Below, one piece after another: positions 25,885 to 35,462 of a DNA stretch of 64,000 bases. This stretch comes from Rikenellaceae bacterium. Lineage in GTDB: Bacteria > Bacteroidota > Bacteroidia > Bacteroidales > UBA932. Every line of letters begins with the position of its first letter. The stretch's first letter is position 1. A program made the position numbers and the translations under genes. The stretch spans positions 1 through 64,000 of the forward strand of contig CAAGNP010000019.1 in NCBI GenBank assembly GCA_900771335.1. Direction: 5' to 3'. The notes beneath the pieces are model-generated. The model was not told the DNA's origin and searched no databases. It worked only from the letters and a program-made list of their open reading frames with translations.

Positions 25885-26548
25885 TACCAAACTGCCACGT
25901 GAATTTATCCTCCTTCAGGGGACAGGGTGCCGCTGGAGAAAGTGCACCTTCTGTGATTATCACGACGATGTGAGCAGTGACCCGTTTGCCGTGAACAAGC
26001 CGGTCCTGGATCAGGTGAGCGGCATTTACGGTGTTCTGGATGTGATAAACTCGGGCTCTGCACCCGAACTTGACCCCCAGACCATCGGGTACATCAGGAA
26101 GATTGTCCTCGAAAAGGGGATTCATACCCTCTGGTTCGAGGCGCACTGGATGTACCGGCATCTTCTCGAAGATTTTGCCGCGCAGTTTGCCCCGGCCAAT
26201 GTCAAATTCCGCTGCGGGGTGGAGACTTTTGATACCGGGCTCAGGGAGCAATGGAAAAAGGGTGTCCCGGCCGATGTGACACCTGAAGATATTGCTCGCC
26301 ATTTCAAGGGGGTGTGTCTGCTGTGCGGGACAAAAGGGGAGGATAGAGGGCATATTGTCAGCGATATAGAAACAGCCCTCAAACACTTTGAGTATATGAG
26401 TGTCAACCTGTTCTGCCCCAACAATACTTCGGTAGAGCCTGATGATGAGCTGATCAAATGGTTTGAAAAGGAGGTCTATCCCCGGTATAAGGATCATCCG
26501 TCTATCGAAATCCTCCTCCAGAATACAGATTTGGGTGTAGGGGATTAA
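25862..26548 (+). CDS. Radical SAM protein, likely in queuosine precursor salvage
   Basis: 228 residues. Close to the N-terminus is GCRWRKCTFCDYH, a CX4CX2C cysteine set for a 4Fe-4S cluster instead of the usual CX3CX2C. Downstream are a GSAPEL region like the GGE motif and YMSVNLFCPNNT. The gene overlaps the VUT/YhhQ transporter by 23 bp. Radical SAM queuine lyases (QueL) act with precursor transporters in some bacteria, so a role in making a usable Q precursor is inferred. It is not a close match to QueE by memory. A terminator follows at 26632. Confidence 0.75.
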   Translation: MNRYSRIDTKLPREFILLQGTGCRWRKCTFCDYHDDVSSDPFAVNKPVLDQVSGIYGVLDVINSGSAPELDPQTIGYIRKIVLEKGIHTLWFEAHWMYRHLLEDFAAQFAPANVKFRCGVETFDTGLREQWKKGVPADVTPEDIARHFKGVCLLCGTKGEDRGHIVSDIETALKHFEYMSVNLFCPNNTSVEPDDELIKWFEKEVYPRYKDHPSIEILLQNTDLGVGD

Positions 26549-26631
26549 TGGTCAGCGATCCACCGTATGGAGAAATTTCCAGAAAATCACAGGAAAGACA
26601 CCGACGGAATTCGTCGATAATTTGAAATAGC

Positions 26632-26673
26632 AAAATCGCCCGTTTCGCAATGAATTCGGGCGATTTTCTTGTT
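26632..26673 (+). terminator. Terminator after the radical SAM gene
   Basis: AAAATCGCCCG (26632-26642) pairs perfectly with CGGGCGATTTT (26657-26667), followed by CTTGTTTTT. Confidence 0.85.
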
Positions 26674-26742
26674 TTTGTAAAAATGCAACAGGGTTTTGTA
26701 AAATTGTAATACCTGAAATTTTCCATTATTCTTGCCACCCCT

Positions 26743-26750
26743 TACCTTTG
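26743..26750 (+). promoter_or_regulatory. -7 box of the DUF3089 gene
   Basis: TACCTTTG, about 73 nt before the ATG at 26824. No clear -33 box. Confidence 0.4.
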
Positions 26751-26823
26751 TTGGGTTATTAAATGTATCATTATAACATCCGTTAAGGGAGCAAATTAAT
26801 ACATCAAAATAAATAGTTCCAAT

Positions 26824-27816
26824 ATGAAACATTTGAAATACCTTTTTTTGCTTTTTGTTAGTGCAATGCTATGTTTGAGCAGTTGCGATGACAAAAATAA
26901 CAGCGACAACGAACAGCCGTATGAAATTGACTATGCCGATCAAGGTAATTGGGTGAAGATTCCCGTTATAAAGCACGAAGTAGATGTGTTCTACCTCTAT
27001 CCCACGGCTTGGGACCCGACCGATGCCGACGGCTTGGTGAACACCATTGACAATGCGTCGATGCGTGCGAAAGTGCCCGGAGTGTATGACGAGCAGGCCT
27101 CTTGCTTCGAGGGAGTGGCGAATGTCTTTGCCCCCTATTACCGTCAGCTCAATGCCATGAAGTCGCTGAACTACTCATTGGAGGAGCAAGAGCAGCTGGT
27201 GGCTGATGTGCCTTACCACGATGCGTTGGCGGCATTCGAGTACTATCTGAAACACTATAACAACAGCCGTCCGTTCATTCTGGCTGGACACTCGCAAGGC
27301 TCCAATGTGCTGAAGTTCCTCTTGTCGGAATATATGGCGGATCACCCCGATGTATATAGCCGAATGATTGCAGCGTATCCTCTAGGATATTCATATTCTA
27401 AGGAATATTTCGAGAAGAATACACATCTGAAATTTGCCGAGGGAGAGACAGATACGCAGGTTGTCATTTCGTGGAATTGTGAGCGCATGGAGGATGGTAA
27501 GTTCAGCTCCTACAACTTAGTGTGCCACGAAGGAGCGTTGTCCATCAATCCGGTATCATGGAAGCACGATTATGAAAAGGTAGAAGCCGACGACCCGCGC
27601 CATTTGGGAGCCTTGAACACTCGTGAGCGCTATTCCACTCAGGTAATGTACGACCCTGCCAGAAAATACGAAGTGCTGATTGTAGGTATACCCGAACAGC
27701 CTGCCGACGAACAAGGCATCGGCGAGTATGCATTGCACGGTAGCGATTACAAGTTGTATTACTACAACATCCGCGAAAATACACGAAAGAGGATAGATGC
27801 ATATCTGAAAAGGTAA
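26824..27816 (+). CDS. DUF3089-type alpha/beta hydrolase lipoprotein
   Basis: 330 residues. A signal peptide with lipobox (LCLSSC) is followed by an alpha/beta hydrolase with nucleophile elbow ILAGHSQGSNVL (Ser in GHSQG, about residue 155) and the DUF3089 start VDVFYLYPTAWDP. A C-terminal LHGSDYKLYYYNI could supply the histidine. It is probably a lipase or esterase on the cell surface or in the periplasm. It has its own promoter and terminator-bounded place, and is followed directly by a remnant of the two genes upstream of it, which suggests it arrived or was framed by a recombination event. Confidence 0.85.
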   Translation: MKHLKYLFLLFVSAMLCLSSCDDKNNSDNEQPYEIDYADQGNWVKIPVIKHEVDVFYLYPTAWDPTDADGLVNTIDNASMRAKVPGVYDEQASCFEGVANVFAPYYRQLNAMKSLNYSLEEQEQLVADVPYHDALAAFEYYLKHYNNSRPFILAGHSQGSNVLKFLLSEYMADHPDVYSRMIAAYPLGYSYSKEYFEKNTHLKFAEGETDTQVVISWNCERMEDGKFSSYNLVCHEGALSINPVSWKHDYEKVEADDPRHLGALNTRERYSTQVMYDPARKYEVLIVGIPEQPADEQGIGEYALHGSDYKLYYYNIRENTRKRIDAYLKR

Positions 27817-27826
27817 CTTGCACGCA

Positions 27827-28013
27827 CCTTTTTTTTATATCTTTGCACCGGATTATAAACATTTTTATGAATAAGGTATCGGACAACCCTTTAAAAAACC
27901 GAGTCTTTTTTGATACTTCACTAATGGTTTGAAGAGGAGGTCTATCCCCGCTATAAGGATCATCCATCTATCGAAATCCTCCTTCAGAATACAGATTTGG
28001 GTGTAGGGGATTA
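27827..28013 (+). pseudogene. Fused remnant of a second VUT transporter-radical SAM gene pair
   Basis: 27827-27928 repeats 25140-25241 (promoter, leader and first 21 codons of the transporter gene), and 27923-28013 repeats 26457-26547 (last 30 codons of the radical SAM gene). The join is at the shared hexamer AATGGT. Reading from ATG 27867 gives 21 codons, then TGA at 27930. Coding differences from the intact copies are one in the transporter part and four in the radical SAM part, all synonymous by my reading. The remnant ends at the uvrA stop codon. Confidence 0.9.
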
Positions 28014-30911
28014 GAGAAGATATCCACCCTGGTCACCACCTTCAGGACCAAGTTCTATTATATGGTCAGCGGCCTGGATAATGTAAGGGTTGTGCTCCAC
28101 TACGATGATGGTGTGACCCTTGTCCAGAAGGGCATTGAAGGAATCGATAAGTTTTTTGATGTCGTCAAAATGCAGACCTGTAGTGGGCTCATCAAAGATA
28201 AACAGGATAGAGCCCGACGAATCGGTATCTTTACCCAAAAACGATGCGAGTTTCACCCTTTGGCTCTCTCCACCTGACAGGGTACTGCTGTTTTGTCCAA
28301 GCTGAACATAGTTGAGCCCTACATATTGGAGAGGTTTGAGCTTCTCGGCAATACGTGTAGCCGCAGGCTCCCCCTGTGAAGAGAAGAAATCTACAGCTTC
28401 ATCGACAGACATGTTGAGGATGTCGTTGATATCTTTCCCTTTATATTTCACCTCGAGGATGTCGGGTAGGAAGCGCTTTCCGCCACATGATTCACACACA
28501 GTGGTGATATCTGCCATAAACTGCATAGGGATCTTGATTACACCCTCACCTTGACACTCGGGGCAGCGTCCACCCTCTATATTGAACGAGAAATGTGAGT
28601 GTCCGTATCCGTTCATCTTGGCGTATGGCTGCTCAGAGAAGAGTTTGCGGATGTCATCGTAGACCTTCAGATAGGTGGCAGGGTTTGAACGTGAACTTTT
28701 GCCGATAGGGTTCTGGTCCACATATTCGATGGCCGATATCCTGTCAAGGTCACCACCAAGCTCTCTGTGTGCGCCAGGTTTGGGGCCGGTCTGACTGAGG
28801 TGTCGTGACAGGGCAGGGTACAGAATATCCCCTACAAGTGTGGATTTGCCCGATCCGCTCACACCTATCACAGCAGTCATCACCCTGAGAGGGAATTTGA
28901 CATCGATATTCTTCAGGTTGTTTTCACACGCTCCGAACACCTCTATATAGTAGCCCCAACCCCTTTTCTTTTCCGGAATAGGGATACTCTTCTCACCTGT
29001 AAGGTACTGAAGTGTCAGCGACTGGGAAGTTTGGGCATGGAAAGTGCCGTTTTCGTGCCCGTTTGCTGTTTCTGAGGTGGTTTGGGCATGGAAAATGCCG
29101 TTTTCGTGCCCGTTTTCTTCGGATGGGCCGGAGAGAGCGGCCTGACCGGAATGAATGGCCTGACCGGACAGAGTAGCCTGGCCGGATGGGGTGACAGGGG
29201 GCGGTCCCTGATAGACAATCTCTCCACCATGGATGCCGGCGTGCGGACCGATATCGATAAGCCAGTCTGCAGCACGGATAATCTCCTCATCGTGCTCTAC
29301 CACTATCACTGTGTTCCCAAGATCGCGAAGTCTCTTGAGTACCGAGATGAGCCTCTGGGTATCCCTCTGGTGAAGGCCGACACTCGGTTCATCAAGGACA
29401 TACATCGAGCCTGTAAGGCTATTGCCCAGGCAACTCACCAGATTGACCCTCTGACTCTCTCCACCACTCAGAGTGTTGGATCTTCTTCCCAGTGTGAGGT
29501 AGGACAGACCTACATCCTCCAGACATGTGAGTCGGAGTGTGATCTCATTGAGGGCACGGGATGCTATTGCCATCTCATAGTCTGTAAGTGACAGATTCCT
29601 GAAGAAGAGCGACAGCTCACCTATTGTCATATCCATAAGATCGGCAATACTCTTTCCACCCACCTTCACATACATAGCCTCCTTTTGGAGTCTGTGGCCG
29701 CCGCATTCGCGGCAGACGGTCCTTCCGGAGTATCTGCTGATCATATATTTGTTCTGAATCTTGTATCTCTTGGCCTCCAGCTCCCTGAAGAAATCGTTGA
29801 TCCCGAAGAAATGCTCATTCCCCTCCCAGAGGACCCTCTTCTGTTCCGGAGTCAGCAGGTTGTATGGGGTATGGATCGGGAAATCAAACTTATGGGCGTT
29901 GAGGACCAATTGCTCCTTGAAATAGGACATTGTATTGCCGCGCCAGCAGGCAATGGCATCCTGGTATACTGAGAGTGCAGCATTTGGAATCACCAGCGAC
30001 TCGTCGATTCCGATTATCTGCCCCAAACCTCCGCAGACAGGGCAAGCGCCGAGCGGGCTGTTGAAATTGAACATCCACTCTTCGGGCTTGTCAAATCTCA
30101 TCCCGTCAGCCTCAAAAAGTGAAGAGAAGCGGCGTACCGCAACATCTTCTCCACTCTGCAGCACGGTGTAAATATTGCCCTCACCCTTGTCAAATGCGCT
30201 TTTGATCGAATCCATCAGGCGGGCAGCCACCTCATCATCCCCAGTGGAACCAACCTCCAGGGCAATACGGTCCACCAGCAGCATCACATTGCGCCCGGCG
30301 TAGTCATCTATGCTCGAGAGCAATGCATCTATCCTGAGGATTTCACCGAGCCCTTGCCCGTTGCCAGGGGCAATGTAAACCCTTGAGAATCCCTCCTCTT
30401 TAAGATTAAGGAGTTTCTCGATGCGGTATTGCTCTTCGTACCAGCGGAGGTCTGCCATCAGGTAGAGTGTCCCCCCTTTGTCTGCAAGATAACCCATTAC
30501 ACTCTCCATCGAGTCGCAGACCACCTCTTCACCGCTTACCGGAGAATAGGTGCGACCAATCTTCGCAAAGATGACGCGGAGGTAGTCGTAAATCTCGGTG
30601 GTGGTGCCGACAGTGGAGCGTGGATTGCGGGTATTGACCTTTTGCTCTATCGCAATGGCCGGTGGGATGCCGGTGATGCTCTCCACATCGGGTTTGGACA
30701 TCCTTCCGAGAAACTGTCTGGCAAATGAAGATATGCTCTCCGCAAAACGCCTTTGCCCCTCGGCAAAAAGTGTCTCGAATGCAAGGGACGATTTTCCCGA
30801 GCCCGAAACGCCGGTGATGACTACAAAGCGGTCGCGGGGGATGTCCACATCTATCCCTTTTAGGTTGTTCACCCTCGCCCCTTTGATCCGTATGTGATTT
30901 GTCTGCTCCAT
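28011..30911 (-). CDS. uvrA: UvrABC system protein A (excinuclease ABC subunit A)
   Basis: 966 residues from ATG 30911 ([19 protein letters not shown]); a longer frame to 30992 runs through repeated TTTGCGCGA and past the promoter box, so is rejected. Both ABC modules are intact: [12 protein letters not shown] (about 34-45) and [13 protein letters not shown], signatures LSGGESQRV twice, and zinc fingers CPVCGGLGQ and CPECQGEGV. UvrA with UvrB finds bulky DNA lesions. Oddity: an about 60-residue low-complexity insertion (roughly residues 569-630) with repeats of SGQA and GHENG-FHAQT lies between the two halves. The end abuts the transporter remnant. Confidence 0.96.
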   Translation of the reverse strand: MEQTNHIRIKGARVNNLKGIDVDIPRDRFVVITGVSGSGKSSLAFETLFAEGQRRFAESISSFARQFLGRMSKPDVESITGIPPAIAIEQKVNTRNPRSTVGTTTEIYDYLRVIFAKIGRTYSPVSGEEVVCDSMESVMGYLADKGGTLYLMADLRWYEEQYRIEKLLNLKEEGFSRVYIAPGNGQGLGEILRIDALLSSIDDYAGRNVMLLVDRIALEVGSTGDDEVAARLMDSIKSAFDKGEGNIYTVLQSGEDVAVRRFSSLFEADGMRFDKPEEWMFNFNSPLGACPVCGGLGQIIGIDESLVIPNAALSVYQDAIACWRGNTMSYFKEQLVLNAHKFDFPIHTPYNLLTPEQKRVLWEGNEHFFGINDFFRELEAKRYKIQNKYMISRYSGRTVCRECGGHRLQKEAMYVKVGGKSIADLMDMTIGELSLFFRNLSLTDYEMAIASRALNEITLRLTCLEDVGLSYLTLGRRSNTLSGGESQRVNLVSCLGNSLTGSMYVLDEPSVGLHQRDTQRLISVLKRLRDLGNTVIVVEHDEEIIRAADWLIDIGPHAGIHGGEIVYQGPPPVTPSGQATLSGQAIHSGQAALSGPSEENGHENGIFHAQTTSETANGHENGTFHAQTSQSLTLQYLTGEKSIPIPEKKRGWGYYIEVFGACENNLKNIDVKFPLRVMTAVIGVSGSGKSTLVGDILYPALSRHLSQTGPKPGAHRELGGDLDRISAIEYVDQNPIGKSSRSNPATYLKVYDDIRKLFSEQPYAKMNGYGHSHFSFNIEGGRCPECQGEGVIKIPMQFMADITTVCESCGGKRFLPDILEVKYKGKDINDILNMSVDEAVDFFSSQGEPAATRIAEKLKPLQYVGLNYVQLGQNSSTLSGGESQRVKLASFLGKDTDSSGSILFIFDEPTTGLHFDDIKKLIDSFNALLDKGHTIIVVEHNPYIIQAADHIIELGPEGGDQGGYLL
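29031..29205 (-). repeat. Repeat insertion inside uvrA
   Basis: Direct repeats of about 34 bp starting at 29031 and 29082 (51-bp period) encode two copies of GHENG-FHAQT. Next to them are four SGQA/SGPS units. The inserted segment is in frame, a multiple of three, and absent from UvrA sequences I can recall. Confidence 0.75.
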
Positions 30912-30947
30912 TTGCACTATTTGCGCGATTTGCGCGATTTGCGACCT

Positions 30948-30955
30948 CAAATATA
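30948..30955 (-). promoter_or_regulatory. -7 box of uvrA
   Basis: TATATTTG on the minus strand, predicting a start near 30941 and a leader of about 30 nt to the ATG at 30911. Confidence 0.5.
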
Positions 30956-31030
30956 CACATTTTGGGTGATACCCCGCGATGGAAAGTGTCAAAAAGGGCG
31001 CTGGAGGTGAAGTGCGGTTTTGACGGCTGC

Positions 31031-31132
31031 GTCAGGAAGTGCCTATGAATCAGCGCGTTGCTGGATCTGAGGGTGGGTGATTTTACCCACCCTAAAGTAT
31101 AGGAAGTGGCTGGTATTCAGGGAGTTGCTGAC
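31031..31132 (+). repeat. 102-bp palindromic element, copy R3
   Basis: GTCAGGAAG to GTTGCTGAC, 102 bp, core 31070-31093. Outer symmetry extends a little: TGCGTCAG before and CTGACGCA after. It lies upstream of uvrA and downstream of rel. Confidence 0.9.
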
Positions 31133-31145
31133 GCAATAAAAATAA

Positions 31146-31231
31146 GGGCAATAGGGGAACCCCAGGGCAATCAGGGGGCAATAGGAAGGTAATCCGGAAA
31201 GTCAGGGGGCAATCGGAGGGCAATCGGGGGC
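31146..31231. repeat. G-rich repeat block
   Basis: Five GGGCAAT words (31146, 31165, 31176, 31207 and 31218) and a sixth, GGGCAAA, near 31228, irregularly spaced by 11-31 bp. Two are in a longer unit TCAGGGGGCAAT. Similar to the GGGGGCA hairpins at 20042-20121. Confidence 0.6.
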
Positions 31232-31270
31232 AAAACGGGTCATTCTGCCCCGGAATGGATATGGGGTGGA

Positions 31271-33430
31271 TTAGCAGCGGGTGACTGTGACGACACCTTT
31301 GGTCTTTTTGATGGCGGAGAGGATCTTGTCAAGCTGTTTGTTGTCGCCGACAGAGACCTGGATCTTGACATCGTATTCACCACGGTTCTTGTTTTCGCGC
31401 TCAATCATGGCTGTGGAGCGGATAGAGATGTTGAATCCGTTTATGATGCCGAGGATGGCGCCATAGACTGAGGCGTCATCGATTACCACCTTCAGAAGGG
31501 CCTGGAATGCAGATGTCTTGGAGTCCTCTCTCCACTTCACCTTCTGGATGCGGTAGGGGAAGTTCTCTATAAGACGGGCGGCATTTGGACACGATATGCG
31601 GTGAATCTTGACACCATCTTTGATCGATACGAATCCGAACACCTCGTCACCGTAGATAGGGTTACAGCATTTGGCCATTTTGTAGCCCACTTGTCCGAGT
31701 TTGCCATCGATAATCAGGTAGTCTGACTCTCCACTTTTTTTCTTGCGGCCCTCTTCATAGTTCTTGGCTGCACTGGAAGCCAGAGCTTCCTCTGCTTTGC
31801 GTTCCTCGTAAGATGTGATGAAGTCCTTGATGTCCATCATGTCGATCCTCTCTTCTCCGATGGCTTCATATAGGGCCACTACCTCCTTGTGTCCGAAGTG
31901 TCTGCACATCGGGAGAAGCATCTCATCTGTCAGCTCAAGTTTCCAGTTCTTCAGGCGACGCTCCAGAAGTTCACGGCCAAGTTTGGATTTCTTGAGCTCC
32001 TCCTCTTTAAGTTTCTGTTTGATTTTGCTTCGGGCTTTCGAGGTCACCACATAGTTAAGCCAGTCCGAAGCGGGTTTCTGGTTTTTGCTGCTGAGGATCT
32101 CCACTACACTTCCGGTAGTGAGCTTCTCACGTATATTCACTATCTTGCCGTCGACCTTGGCCCCTGTACAGCGGAGACCCAGATTGGTGTGTATGTCGAA
32201 GGCGAAGTCGAGTACAGAGGCATCTGCTTTCAGCCTTCTGAGTGTGCCGTCTGGGGTGAATACGAAGACATCATCCTTGACTATGTTGGATACATACTCG
32301 TAGCTGCTCTTCTCACCGCTCTGCATCGCCTCCTTCACATCATTAAGCCATTGGGTCAGCACACCGTCCCCCTTGATACCTTTGTATGACCAGTGTGCGG
32401 CAAGTCCGTTCTCGGCTATGTCGTCCATCCTTCTGGTGCGGATCTGTACCTCCACCACATTGCCGCGGGTATCCTTTACAGTGGTGTGGAGAGACTCGTA
32501 ACCGTTTGATTTTGGCGCACTGAGCCAGTCGCGAAGTCTCTTGGTGTCGGGTGTGTACTCCTCTGTGACTATAGAATATGCTTTCCAGCAAAGTGCATGT
32601 TCGGTCTCCCTGTCTTCAGGTGAATCGATGATGATCCTTATGGCAAATACATCTGCCACACCCTCGAACGGCACCCCCTGTTTCTGCATCTTCTTCCAGA
32701 TGGAATAGGCGGTCTTGGTTCTGCTTTTGAGTTTGTATGTGATACCCCCCTCTTCCAGTTTTTTCTTGAGAGGGTCGATAAATGAGTCTATGAAGGCGAG
32801 CCTGTCCCTCTCTGTGGCGAGGAGCGAGTTGGTCACCATGCGGTGGTTTTCGGGCTCGCTGTATTTGAAGAATATGTCTTCCAGCTCGCTTTTGAGCCTG
32901 TATAGCCCCAGCTGGTGGGCAATGGGGATGTACAGCAGGTAAGTCTCAGCCACCTTCCGGTCCTGGGAGTCTTTAGGGAGCAGAGCAATATTTCTCATCA
33001 CTTCGAGACGGTCAGCGAGTTTGATGATGACCACCCTCGGATCGGTAGAGAACGAGACAATGAGTCGTTTATAGTTCTCCGCTTCGAGGCGTGTCTCCTT
33101 CGGTTTGATGGCGGCAATCTTGTTGAGGTTCAATGCAATGTCAATCACCTCCTGAGGAAATTGACCCTGTGGGATTTCATCCAATAGGGTAGGGCGGAAT
33201 CTGAGTGCTTCGTGGAGGAATATCGCTTCGGCACAGTCACCGGTAAGACCAATCTCCTTGGCGACAATGGCCGCAACCCCTACGGGATGCTCGATAAAGG
33301 GGTGTCCGTTCTCCCTCTGTTTATCTTTTAGTACCTCCTCTGCCAAATGATAAGCAAACAGGATCCTCTCCCCCTCTTGAGGGGAATAAATCTTTAGGAT
33401 CTCATCCAATTGACCTTTTATCATACTCAT
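31271..33430 (-). CDS. RelA/SpoT-family (p)ppGpp synthetase with degenerate hydrolase site
   Basis: 719 residues with the full RSH plan: HD domain (about 20-170), synthetase (about 220-340, KSRTKTAYSIWKKM and KSNGYESLHTTVKD), TGS (VFTPDGTLRRL), and C-terminal ACT domain. In the hydrolase the normal HDxxED reads HEALRF (residues 73-78): Asp becomes Glu and the catalytic Glu-Asp pair becomes Arg-Phe. The later KLADRL is kept. Thus synthesis is predicted, hydrolysis not. The ATG (33430) overlaps the uvrB stop by 4 bp, indicating coupled translation. Confidence 0.92.
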   Translation of the reverse strand: MSMIKGQLDEILKIYSPQEGERILFAYHLAEEVLKDKQRENGHPFIEHPVGVAAIVAKEIGLTGDCAEAIFLHEALRFRPTLLDEIPQGQFPQEVIDIALNLNKIAAIKPKETRLEAENYKRLIVSFSTDPRVVIIKLADRLEVMRNIALLPKDSQDRKVAETYLLYIPIAHQLGLYRLKSELEDIFFKYSEPENHRMVTNSLLATERDRLAFIDSFIDPLKKKLEEGGITYKLKSRTKTAYSIWKKMQKQGVPFEGVADVFAIRIIIDSPEDRETEHALCWKAYSIVTEEYTPDTKRLRDWLSAPKSNGYESLHTTVKDTRGNVVEVQIRTRRMDDIAENGLAAHWSYKGIKGDGVLTQWLNDVKEAMQSGEKSSYEYVSNIVKDDVFVFTPDGTLRRLKADASVLDFAFDIHTNLGLRCTGAKVDGKIVNIREKLTTGSVVEILSSKNQKPASDWLNYVVTSKARSKIKQKLKEEELKKSKLGRELLERRLKNWKLELTDEMLLPMCRHFGHKEVVALYEAIGEERIDMMDIKDFITSYEERKAEEALASSAAKNYEEGRKKKSGESDYLIIDGKLGQVGYKMAKCCNPIYGDEVFGFVSIKDGVKIHRISCPNAARLIENFPYRIQKVKWREDSKTSAFQALLKVVIDDASVYGAILGIINGFNISIRSTAMIERENKNRGEYDVKIQVSVGDNKQLDKILSAIKKTKGVVTVTRC

Positions 33431-35430
33431 TGCTTTGAACTCAATTTTTTCAATTCGTACATCTCATCCCTGAACTGCGCTGCCCTGAGGAAGTCGAGCT
33501 CCTTGGCGGCCTGCTCCATATTGCGGCGGGCTTGCTCAATGGCTGACGCAATCTGCTTGGGTGACATCTTGGCAAGGATAGGCTCTTCTTGAAGGAATCT
33601 TGCTCTGTCGTCCTCCTGCTCTACAGCGTATCTGCTCTGGTCCACAAGGAGATTGCGGCTCTCGTTTTTGACTTGCGTAGGGGTGATATTGTTTTCCAGG
33701 TTGTATTTCTCCTGTTTTTTACGTCTGCGATTTGTCTCATCGATGGTGCTCTGCATAGAGCGGGTGATAGTGTCAGCGTACATTATCACTAGGCCATTCA
33801 AATTTCGGGCCGCTCTACCTGCTGTCTGTGTGAGTGCCCTGTCGGAACGGAGGAATCCCTCTTTGTCAGCATCGAGTATGGCAACAAGAGAGACACTCGG
33901 GATGTCAAGACCCTCCCTGAGGAGGTTTACACCGACCAGGACATCGAAGCGGCCCGCCTTGAAATCCTCTATAATCTCCACCCTCTCGATAGTGTCTACA
34001 TCAGAGTGGATATATCTGCATCGGACAGACATTCTGGTGAGGTATTTCTCAAGCTCTTCAGCCATCCTTTTGGTAAGGGTGGTGACAAGCACCCTCTCAT
34101 CCTTTTCGGCCCTGATGGTGATCTCTTCGAGTAGGTCATCTATCTGGTTTTTGGTCGGCCTTACCTCGATAGGGGGGTCAAGCAGACCTGTCGGTCTTAC
34201 AATCTGCTCTACCACGACCCCTTCAGATTTCTCCAGCTCATAGTCGCCCGGTGTGGCACTGACATAGACTTTCTGCTTTATAATATTCTCAAACTCGTCA
34301 AATTTGAGAGGCCTGTTGTCTGCGGCGGCCGGGAGTCTGAAGCCGTACTCGATAAGGGTGTCCTTACGTGAACGGTCTCCACCATACATAGCCCTTACCT
34401 GAGGCAATGTCACATGGCTTTCATCTATAAATGTGATGAAGTCATCCGGGAAATAGTCAATAAGACAGAATGGGCGCTGGCCTGGCTGCCGTCCGTCAAA
34501 ATATCTCGAATAGTTCTCTATACCGGGACAATATCCGATCTCCTTTATCATCTCCATGTCGTACTCCACCCTCTTCTTCAGCCTGTTGGCTTCGTGGTGT
34601 TTTCCCACCTCCTGGAAGAAGTTGTACTGCTCCATCAGATCGTCCTGAATCTGGTATATACCTTTTTTGGTCCTCTCCTTGGTGGTGACAAATATGTTGG
34701 CCGGGTATATTGAGATCTCTGAAACCTCCTCCTGAAGCTGGCCTGATATAGGATCGATAATCTCAATGCTCTCTATCTCGTCACCAAAGAAAATGATTCT
34801 CGCCAGACTGTCCACATATGCGAGATATATATCTACACAGTCACCCTTTACCCTGAAAGTGCCCCTTTTCAGCTCTGCTTCGTTACGTGAATACAGGGCA
34901 TCTACAAGCTGGTACAGCAGCTTCGTGCGGCTTATGAGTGCACCACGCCTGATATGGATAGTGTTTGCATGGAAGTCCTGTGGATTTCCTATACCGTACA
35001 GGCACGATACACTGGATATCACTATCACATCACGTCTCCCTGACAGAAGTGCCGAAGAGGCACTCAATCTCAACTGCTCAATATCGTCATTGATGCTCAG
35101 ATCCTTCTCAATATAAGTATCTGTGACAGGTATATAAGCCTCCGGCTGATAATAATCGTAATACGATACAAAATACTCTACCGCATTGTCGGGGAAAAAT
35201 GCCTTGAACTCGCCATAAAGCTGTGCAGCCAATGTTTTGTTGTGGCTCAAAATCAGAGCCGGCCTCTGCAGCTTCTCTATCACATTGGCCATAGTAAACG
35301 TCTTGCCTGACCCCGTAACACCCATAAGTGTCACGGCGTCAGCGCCGTCGTTTATTATGTCGCATATCCCCTTTATCGCTTCCGGCTGGTCGCCGGAGGG
35401 TTTATACGGTGATTTCAGTTTAAATGGCAT
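33427..35430 (-). CDS. uvrB: UvrABC system protein B
   Basis: 667 residues. Walker A GVTGSGKTFTMAN (about 39-51), the beta-hairpin region YYDYYQPEAY that holds damaged DNA, helicase motif DESHVTLPQVRAMYGGD, and a C-terminal UVR motif (EQARRNMEQAAKELDF) that binds UvrC. It loads onto lesions after UvrA. uvrB overlaps the RelA-like gene by 4 bp and follows the amidase gene by 32 bp. uvrA lies on the same strand but after the rel gene and with its own promoter. Confidence 0.97.
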   Translation of the reverse strand: MPFKLKSPYKPSGDQPEAIKGICDIINDGADAVTLMGVTGSGKTFTMANVIEKLQRPALILSHNKTLAAQLYGEFKAFFPDNAVEYFVSYYDYYQPEAYIPVTDTYIEKDLSINDDIEQLRLSASSALLSGRRDVIVISSVSCLYGIGNPQDFHANTIHIRRGALISRTKLLYQLVDALYSRNEAELKRGTFRVKGDCVDIYLAYVDSLARIIFFGDEIESIEIIDPISGQLQEEVSEISIYPANIFVTTKERTKKGIYQIQDDLMEQYNFFQEVGKHHEANRLKKRVEYDMEMIKEIGYCPGIENYSRYFDGRQPGQRPFCLIDYFPDDFITFIDESHVTLPQVRAMYGGDRSRKDTLIEYGFRLPAAADNRPLKFDEFENIIKQKVYVSATPGDYELEKSEGVVVEQIVRPTGLLDPPIEVRPTKNQIDDLLEEITIRAEKDERVLVTTLTKRMAEELEKYLTRMSVRCRYIHSDVDTIERVEIIEDFKAGRFDVLVGVNLLREGLDIPSVSLVAILDADKEGFLRSDRALTQTAGRAARNLNGLVIMYADTITRSMQSTIDETNRRRKKQEKYNLENNITPTQVKNESRNLLVDQSRYAVEQEDDRARFLQEEPILAKMSPKQIASAIEQARRNMEQAAKELDFLRAAQFRDEMYELKKLSSKQ

Positions 35431-35462
35431 GTGATGTGGTTTTAAAGGGTGCTTGCGCCTTA

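Larger units (their letters stand above)
30912..31270. other. Gene-free interval with promoter and repeats
   Basis: Contains the uvrA -7 box, one 102-bp palindromic element and a G-rich block with repeated GGGCAAT. No gene-like frame. Confidence 0.75.

Noticed and set aside
30912..30992. 27-codon N-terminal extension of UvrA
   Set aside because: It contains tandem TTTGCGCGA, spans the -7 box and is absent from UvrA proteins, which begin close to the KGARVNNL segment.
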